Below, piece after piece: positions 59,601-64,000 of a DNA stretch of 64,000 bases; positions within the stretch are counted from its first letter, which is position 1; the number at the start of each line of letters is the position of its first letter. The notes beneath the pieces were generated by a model that had not been told where the DNA came from, did not search any database, and saw nothing but the letters and a program-made list of their open reading frames with translations. Source of the stretch: Panulirus ornatus (Eukaryota; Arthropoda; Malacostraca; Decapoda; Palinuridae); NCBI RefSeq assembly GCF_036320965.1, contig NC_092264.1, forward strand, positions 18,959,085-19,023,084. Direction: 5' to 3'. Both the position numbers and the translations under genes were made by a program.

Positions 59601-60227
59601 TATGTGTAGAGTGAAAAAGTATGAATCATATTTTTAGGCTTGGAAGTCTTTGTTTCTTTTTGATACTCTGGACATGGGTTGAAGAAGTGTATGAGTGATA
59701 TCAGATGCTGCATGTACCTTATTCATGTCCTAGAACAGGGATTGGAGATAATGATGATAGATGTAAAGAAAACAGATGAATGTCTTATTGACAGAAGACT
59801 TTGTTTGCAGATCGTGCTCGAGACACAAAGTCAAATGAAATTGTAGCCCTTAAGAAAATGCGAATGGAAAAGGAGAAGGATGGGATGCCAATATCTGGGC
59901 TACGTGAGATTATGTTGCTACAATCATGCAATCATCCAAATATTGTTTGTTTAAAGGAGGTGGTTGTTGGGCGTAGTTTGGAGAGGTGAGTTGGAACATG
60001 CTGTTGTTTTGCTTTATAATCAAGGTAATACAGACGAATTTGCTGTGTTTCATTAAGCCTCTGAGTTTTAGATAATTCTGTATCATTTAATACTTATCTA
60101 CTAAACAACCTAAATGTATTCCAGTATTTTCTTGGTAATGGAGTACTGTGAACAGGACCTGGCTAGTTTGCTGGACAACATGCAGACACCATTCATGGAA
60201 ACACAAGTCAAATGTATTATGATACAG
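47556..60227 (+). CDS. Cdk10: CDK10 (PISSLRE) kinase homologue, N-terminal 153 residues in four exons
   Basis: Exons 47556-47663, 55164-55236, 59811-59985 and 60125-60227 join with matching phases. The split codons give Y61 and S119. The protein reads [20 protein letters not shown] (Gly-rich loop GEGTYG, about 53-58), [14 protein letters not shown] (ATP-binding Lys about 75), PISGLRE (human PISSLRE; alpha-C Glu about 93), [12 protein letters not shown], and [19 protein letters not shown] followed by QVKCIMIQ. This matches CDK10 closely, a cyclin M-dependent kinase linked to ETS2 turnover and ciliogenesis. The HRD and DFG parts are not in the window, so the gene continues to the right. The family is certain at CDK level; CDK10 is preferred to CDK11 because of the PISGLRE and [14 protein letters not shown] segments. 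Intron 1 (7.5 kb) holds three LINE pieces. Confidence 0.9.
47955..48108 (-). repeat. stand-alone family A LINE tail, truncated
   Basis: The core appears with one change (cccgcattagcgaggtagcg), followed by CATACA-rich sequence, ending abruptly at ctcaacgtatacat where a T-run and the next family A copy begin. Confidence 0.8.
48109..49261 (-). mobile_element. RTE-like LINE (family A), 5'-truncated copy, largely intact
   Basis: The minus-strand open frame 48304-49230 (308 residues) runs [37 protein letters not shown] (catalytic box), [14 protein letters not shown], and [19 protein letters not shown] to the [17 protein letters not shown] end. A medium-length 3' UTR with the tail core and a T/A homopolymer closes it. 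It has few or no frame breaks, so it is a young copy. It is inverted relative to the copy at 49364. Confidence 0.9.
49364..52325 (+). mobile_element. RTE-like LINE (family A), longest copy, with 3' tail
   Basis: The copy starts inside the endonuclease ([21 protein letters not shown]), then [17 protein letters not shown], linker, RT blocks ([43 protein letters not shown]), a damaged catalytic box ([10 protein letters not shown] instead of FADD), and C-terminal domain ([19 protein letters not shown]). The long 3' UTR and tail end near aaataaataaatag. It is interrupted by stops and frameshifts (for example 50290, 50497, 50819, 51248, 51770), so it is inactive. Confidence 0.9.
52326..53635. other. 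CDK10 intron 1, nothing recognised
   Basis: About 1.3 kb of unremarkable sequence between two LINE copies. No exon fits the phase of the flanking CDK10 exons. Confidence 0.4.
53636..54340 (+). mobile_element. RTE-like LINE (family A), 5' end plus endonuclease only
   Basis: The fragment begins at the 5' module (gtagaaggcgactggagggg), enters the endonuclease ORF ([55 protein letters not shown]), and after one frameshift runs [15 protein letters not shown] to NTWFN. It then jumps to ttgattacgtggtgatatag, similar to a point further along the element, and stops. This gives the clearest view of the apurinic-type endonuclease (SETKL, GAYAP, GDLNA motifs). Confidence 0.85.
54341..55163. other. end of CDK10 intron 1, nothing recognised
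   Basis: AT-rich, ending in the acceptor atattttttccag. Confidence 0.4.
55164..55236 (+). CDS. Cdk10: CDK10 homologue, exon 2 (Gly-rich loop)
   Basis: Acceptor tttttccag, donor GTTGTGT|gtgagt. It has 24 codons plus one base: [16 protein letters not shown], then GEGTYGVV. The alternative of reading through to VVCEYKYD is rejected because the split codon TAT (Tyr) restores the family's VVYRARD. Confidence 0.92.
55237..56387. other. CDK10 intron 2, left part, nothing recognised
   Basis: AT-rich; contains a T-run at about 55450 and a short (ATG)n run at about 55577-55596. Confidence 0.4.
56388..56690 (-). mobile_element. Tc1/mariner-superfamily transposase, C-terminal remnant
   Basis: The minus strand reads [21 protein letters not shown], then [18 protein letters not shown] and a final [19 protein letters not shown]. 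This is the DDE-domain end pattern W-PP-RSPDLTP-DFFLWG-K-VY in decayed form (Asp kept in SPDITT). The open frame covers about 100 residues. No terminal inverted repeats were identified. Confidence 0.65.
56691..57417. other. CDK10 intron 2, nothing recognised
   Basis: May include the upstream part of the transposase remnant, but no further motifs are readable. Confidence 0.35.
57418..58216. mobile_element. Tigger/pogo-like DNA transposon, non-autonomous
   Basis: The left end caggttgagcatccttaatc and the complement of the right end (aaggttgagtatcctttatc) form an inverted repeat with two or three mismatches in the first 20 bases. The left end continues with ccaaaaattc and aaactttttgagcg, closely like the ends of mammalian Tigger elements. 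A TA precedes the left end and, if the last base was lost, follows the right end, as expected for the TA target of this superfamily. No transposase frame is readable in the ~800 bp. Confidence 0.7.
58217..59810. other. end of CDK10 intron 2, with a diverged direct repeat
   Basis: A ~90-bp segment occurs twice (58738-58825 and 58915-59005), sharing catccaaa … tttgaa … caaatgggctgcacatctg. The second copy is followed by an open frame (58993-59211) that I do not recognise. The stretch ends in the acceptor ctttgtttgcag. Confidence 0.4.
59811..59985 (+). CDS. Cdk10: CDK10 homologue, exon 3 (PISGLRE)
   Basis: 175 bp, split codons at both ends (two bases at the start, two at the end). It encodes [37 protein letters not shown] and [17 protein letters not shown]. 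Donor AG|gtgagttg. Confidence 0.93.
60125..60227 (+). CDS. Cdk10: CDK10 homologue, exon 4
   Basis: Acceptor tgtattccag, donor CAG|gtaagc. The first base completes Ser119, then [34 protein letters not shown]. It ends in phase 0. The next exon (catalytic loop) is beyond the window. Confidence 0.93.
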
Positions 60228-60736
60228 GTAAGCATTGAACATTTATCCCCTCCATGATTTGCTTCCATCAAATGATTGGCCACATGTACTGTGTGAAATG
60301 TCTTGTGATATAAAATGTATGGCAAATTTTCACCTTGTAGATTATTACTTTTCAATTCCTCTGATATGATAAGTAGAACCTAATGAATATGAAAATTATC
60401 TGGAAGCTTTTTTTTTTTTTTTTTTTTTTTTTTTGCTTAGACTTCATAATTTTGCAATCGCTAGAAGGAGTCATACATTTATATTAGGTTTACTTTCAGG
60501 TTGTAAAGCTTATTTCTTCTTTCAACTTGTTTGCTGTGTCCCATCTCAGCATGGTAGCCCTAAGAACAGACGGAAAAATTCATTTGCTCACATGCATTCT
60601 CTGTATGTCATGTGTAATAATATCATAATCTGTAAAGACCATTATTCATTTTTTCTCATTTTTGCATGATTGATTTTTTTTACCTCCATTATGAGAAAAA
60701 CAGCAAAATCATTTTCTTTCATGAATTATTCTATTT
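60228..60736. other. CDK10 intron 4, left part
   Basis: Contains a 27-T run at 60408-60434. Nothing else is recognised. Confidence 0.4.
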
Positions 60737-60826
60737 TTCATACTTGATCGCTATCTCCCATGTCAGCGAGATAGTGCCAAAAAACAGACGAAGAATGGCC
60801 CTTCCACTCATATACACACACACACA

Positions 60827-60830
<4 letters not shown>
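60737..60830 (-). repeat. diverged family A LINE tail
   Basis: The sequence ttgatcgctatctcccatgt, cagcgagatagtgccaaaaaac, agacgaagaatggcc is the tail core with about ten changes, ending in a CA run that leads into a TA microsatellite. Confidence 0.7.

Positions 60831-60896
<66 letters not shown>
60831..60896. repeat. (TA)33 microsatellite
   Basis: An uninterrupted TA run directly 5' of the composite short element at 60897. A second TA run (61132-61159) follows that element. Confidence 0.95.
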
Positions 60897-60899
<3 letters not shown>

Positions 60900-61128
60900 G
60901 ATAGGGGATTAAGAATACTTCCCACGTATTCCCTGCGTGTCGTAGAAGGCGACTAAAAGGGGAGGGAGCGGGGGGCTGGAAATCCTCCCCTCTCGTTTTT
61001 TTTTTTTTTAATTTTCCAAAAGAAGGAACAGAGGGGGCCAGGTGAGGATATTCCAAAAAAGGCCCAGTCCTCTGTTCTTAACGCTACCTCGCCAACGCGG
61101 GAAATGGCAAATAGTTTAAAAGAAAGAA

Positions 61129-61131
<3 letters not shown>
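60897..61131 (+). repeat. short composite element (family A 5' module plus tail-like end), copy 3
   Basis: Starts ggggataggggattaagaat, contains gaaggcgactaaaaggggag and an aatcctcccctctcg block, a T-run, then aggatattccaaaaaaggcc and the end cgctacctcgccaacgcggg, aaatggcaaatagtttaaaag. It is the same 235-270-bp layout as 19085 and 19572, in the opposite orientation. Confidence 0.85.

Positions 61132-61159
<28 letters not shown>
61132..61159. repeat. (TA)14 microsatellite
   Basis: An AT run at the 3' end of the composite element, matching the TA run at its 5' side. Confidence 0.9.
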
Positions 61160-61160
61160 C

Positions 61161-62366
61161 ATCATGATAGAGCTGATAGAGATGCTCTGTGGAAGGTATT
61201 AAGAATATATGGTGTGGGAGGCAAGTTGTTAGAAGCAGTGAAAAGTTTTTATCGAGGATGTAAGGCATGTGTACGTGTAGGAAGAGAGGAAAGTGATTGG
61301 TTCTCAGTGAATGTAGGTTTGCGGCAGGGGTGTGTGATGTCTCCATGGTTGTTTAATTTGTTTATGGATGGGGTTGTTAGGGAGGTGAATGCAAGAGTTT
61401 TGGAAAGAGGGGCAAGTATGAAGTCTGTTGGGGATGAGAGAGCTTGGGAAGTGAGTCAGTTGTTGTTCGCTGATGATACAGCGCTGGTGGCTGATTCATG
61501 TGAGAAACTGCAGAAGCTGGTGACTGAGTTTGGTAAAGTGTGTGAAAGAAGAAAGTTAAGAGTAAATGTGAATAAGAGCAAGGTTATTAGGTACAGTAGG
61601 GTTGAGGGTCAAGTCAATTGGGAGGTGAGTTTGAATGGAGAAAAACTGGAGGAAGTGAAGTGTTTTAGATATCTGGGAGTGGATCTGGCAGCGGATGGAA
61701 ACATGGAAGCGGAAGTGGATCATAGGGTGGGGGAGGGGGCGAAAATTCTGGGAGCCTTGAAGAATGTGTGGAAGTCGAGAACATTATCTCGGAAAGCAAA
61801 AATGGGTATGTTTGAAGGAATAGTGGTTCCAACAATGTTGTATGGTTGCGAGGCGTGGGCTATGGATAGAGTTGTGCGCAGGAGGATGGATGTGCTGGAA
61901 ATGAGATGTTTGAGGACAATGTGTGGTGTGAGGTGGTTTGATCGAGTAAGTAACGTAAGGGTAAGAAAGATATGTGGAAATAAAAAGAGCGTGGTTGAGA
62001 GAGCAGAAGAGGGTGTTTTGAAATGGTTTGGTCACATGGAGAGAATGAGTGAGGAAAGATTGACCAAGAGGATATATGTGTCGGAGGTGGAGGGAACGAG
62101 GAGAAGAGGGAGACCAAATTGGAGATGGAAAGATGGAGTGAAAAAGATTTTGTGTGATCGGGGCCTGAACATGCAGGAGGGTGAAAGGAGGGCAAAGAAT
62201 AGAGTGAATTGGAGCGATGTGGTATACCAGGGTTGACGTGCTGTCAGTGGATTGAATCAAGGCATGTGTATGGGGGTGGGTTGGGCCATTTCTTTCATCT
62301 GTTTCCTTGCGCTACCTCGCAAACGCGGGAGACAGCGACAAAGCAAAAAAAAAAGAAAAAAAAAAA
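61161..62366 (+). mobile_element. RTE-like LINE (family A), young 5'-truncated copy, short 3'-UTR form
   Basis: The open frame 61214-62236 (340 residues) is unbroken: [114 protein letters not shown]. After the stop only about 30 bases of 3' UTR precede the tail core and an A-run, so most of the 3' UTR seen in other copies is absent. It is tail-to-tail with the next copy. Confidence 0.92.
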
Positions 62367-64000
62367 ATTTTTTTTTTTGCTTTGTTGCTGTCTCCCGCGT
62401 TTGCGAGGTAGCGCAAGGAAACAGATGAAAGAAATGGCGCAACCCACCCCCCTGCACATGTATGTACATACACACACATCCCCACATGCAAATATACATA
62501 CCCATACATCTCAATGTACACATGTATATACACACACAGACATATACAGATATACACATGCACACAGTTCACACTGTCTGCCTTTATTCATTCCCATCGC
62601 CACCTCGCCACACATGGAATAACATCCCCTCCCCCTCATGTATGCGAGGTAGCGCTAGGAAAAGACAACAAAGGCCCCATTTGTTCACACTCAGTCTCTA
62701 GCAGTTATGCAATAATGCCCGAAACCACAGCTCCCTTTCCACATCCAGGCCCCACAGAACTTTCCATGGTTTAGCCCAGACGCTTCACATGCCCTGATTC
62801 ATTCCATTGACAGCATGTCGACCCCGGTATACCACATCGATCCAATTCACTCTATTCCTTGCCCGCCTTTCACCCTCCTGCATGTTCAGGCCCGGATCAC
62901 TCAAAATCTTTTTCACTCCATCTTTCCACCTCCATTTTGGTCTCCCACTTCTCCTCGTTCCCTCCACCTCCGACACATATATCCTCTTGGTCAATCTTTC
63001 CTCACTCATTCTCTCCATGTGCCCAAACCATTTCAAAACATCCTCTTCTGCTCTCTCAACCACGCTCTTTTTATTTCCACACATCTCTCTTACCCTTACG
63101 TTACTTACTCGATCAAACCACCTCACACCACACATTGTCCTCAAACATCTCATTTCCAGCACCTCCACCCTCCTGCGCACAACTCTATCCATAGCCCACG
63201 CCTCGCAACCATACAACATTGTTGGAACTACTATTCCTTCAAACATACCCATTTTTGCTTTCCGAGATAATGTTCTCGACTTCCACACATTCTTCAAGGC
63301 TCCCAGGATTTTCGCCCCCTTCCCCCACCCTATGATCCACTTCCGCTTCCATGGTTCCTTCCGCTGCCAGATCCACTCCCAGATATCTAAAACACTTTAC
63401 TTCCTCCAGTTTTTCTCCATTCAAACTTACCTCCCAATTGACTTGACCCTCAACCCTACTGTACCTAATAACCTTGCTCTTATTCACATTTACTCTTAAC
63501 TTTCTTCTTTCACACACTTTACCAAACTCAGTCACCAGCTTCTGCAGTTTCTCACATGAATCAGCCACCAGCGCTGTATCATCAGCGAACAACAACTGAC
63601 TCACTTCCCAAGCTCTCTCATCCCCAACAGACTGCATACTTGCCCCTCTTTCCAAAACTCTTGCATTCACCTCCCTAACAACCCCATCCATAAACAAATT
63701 AAACAACCATGGAGACATCACACATCCTTGCCGCAAACCTACATTCACTGAGAACCAATCACTTTCCTCTCTTCCTACACATACACATGCCTTACATCCT
63801 CGATAAAAACTTTTCACTGCTTCTAACAAGTTGCCTCCCACACCATATATTCTTAATACCTTCCACAGAGCATCTCTATCAACTCTTATCATATGCCTTC
63901 TCCAGATCCATAAATGCTACATACAAATCCATTTGCTTTTCTAAGTATTTCTCACATACATTCTTCAAAGCAAACACCTGATCCACACATCCTCTACCAC
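62367..64000 (-). mobile_element. RTE-like LINE (family A), young copy with long 3' UTR, runs off the window
   Basis: The minus strand has a T-run, tail core, CATACA-rich part, second core-like block (tatgcgaggtagcgctagg), then coding sequence. Frames 62785-63297 and 63239-63892 are separated by a single frame break near 63290. They contain [52 protein letters not shown] and the conserved C-terminal domain. Beyond 63892 it continues with [13 protein letters not shown] and [20 protein letters not shown] sequence to the edge. Confidence 0.9.

Noticed and set aside
62807..63499. 230-residue plus-strand frame and similar frames opposite the LINE copies (48368-48817, 61784-62260)
   Set aside because: They are antisense shadows of family A reverse-transcriptase frames, recurring wherever the LINE occurs.

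Overview
The window looks like nuclear DNA of a decapod (or at least malacostracan) crustacean. The reasons are spliced genes with kilobase introns and GT/AG borders, dense LINE/SINE content, long tetranucleotide microsatellites, and a high-copy repeat core (gcgaggtagcg) that I associate with decapod genomes. The species cannot be named from sequence alone. Nothing here is bacterial: there are no operons, Shine-Dalgarno sites or CRISPR arrays.

Four protein-coding genes can be supported. (1) 410-6822, plus strand: three exons of an unrecognised mucin-like Ser/Thr-rich gene. It carries 47 perfect-length 33-bp units (11 residues each) plus two smaller repeat blocks, and continues off the left edge. 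(2) 13988-24462, minus strand: a complete three-exon MCFD2-like EF-hand protein (261 residues) with a signal peptide and a long Gln/Pro-rich linker. (3) 36869-38032, plus strand: the last two exons of a TSR2 (pre-rRNA processing) homologue; its 5' exons were not found. (4) 47556-60227, plus strand: the first four exons (153 residues) of a CDK10/PISSLRE-type kinase that runs off the right edge.

Between and inside the genes lies a mosaic of retroelements. Family A, an RTE-like LINE with endonuclease and reverse transcriptase, has about eleven copies, including two large inverted pairs (48109-52325 and 61161-64000). Its 3' tail also occurs alone, and a short element of about 235 bp carries its 5' end plus a tail-like end. 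A second reverse-transcriptase family (B) forms another inverted pair at 20425-22510. A CR1/L2-like copy lies at 41541-42490. DNA-transposon remnants are a Tigger/pogo-like element (57418-58216) and a Tc1/mariner-like transposase end (56388-56690).

The most striking structure is an uninterrupted (TATG)n array of 8,236 bp (2,059 units, 28429-36664) just upstream of the TSR2 exons. The genes show no sign of acting together: they are a putative secreted glycoprotein, an ER-Golgi cargo-receptor cofactor, a ribosome-biogenesis chaperone and a cell-cycle/transcription kinase. I found no clear multi-gene undescribed system. The best candidates for novelty are the mucin-like gene, the giant microsatellite and the LINE/short-element sharing of terminal modules.
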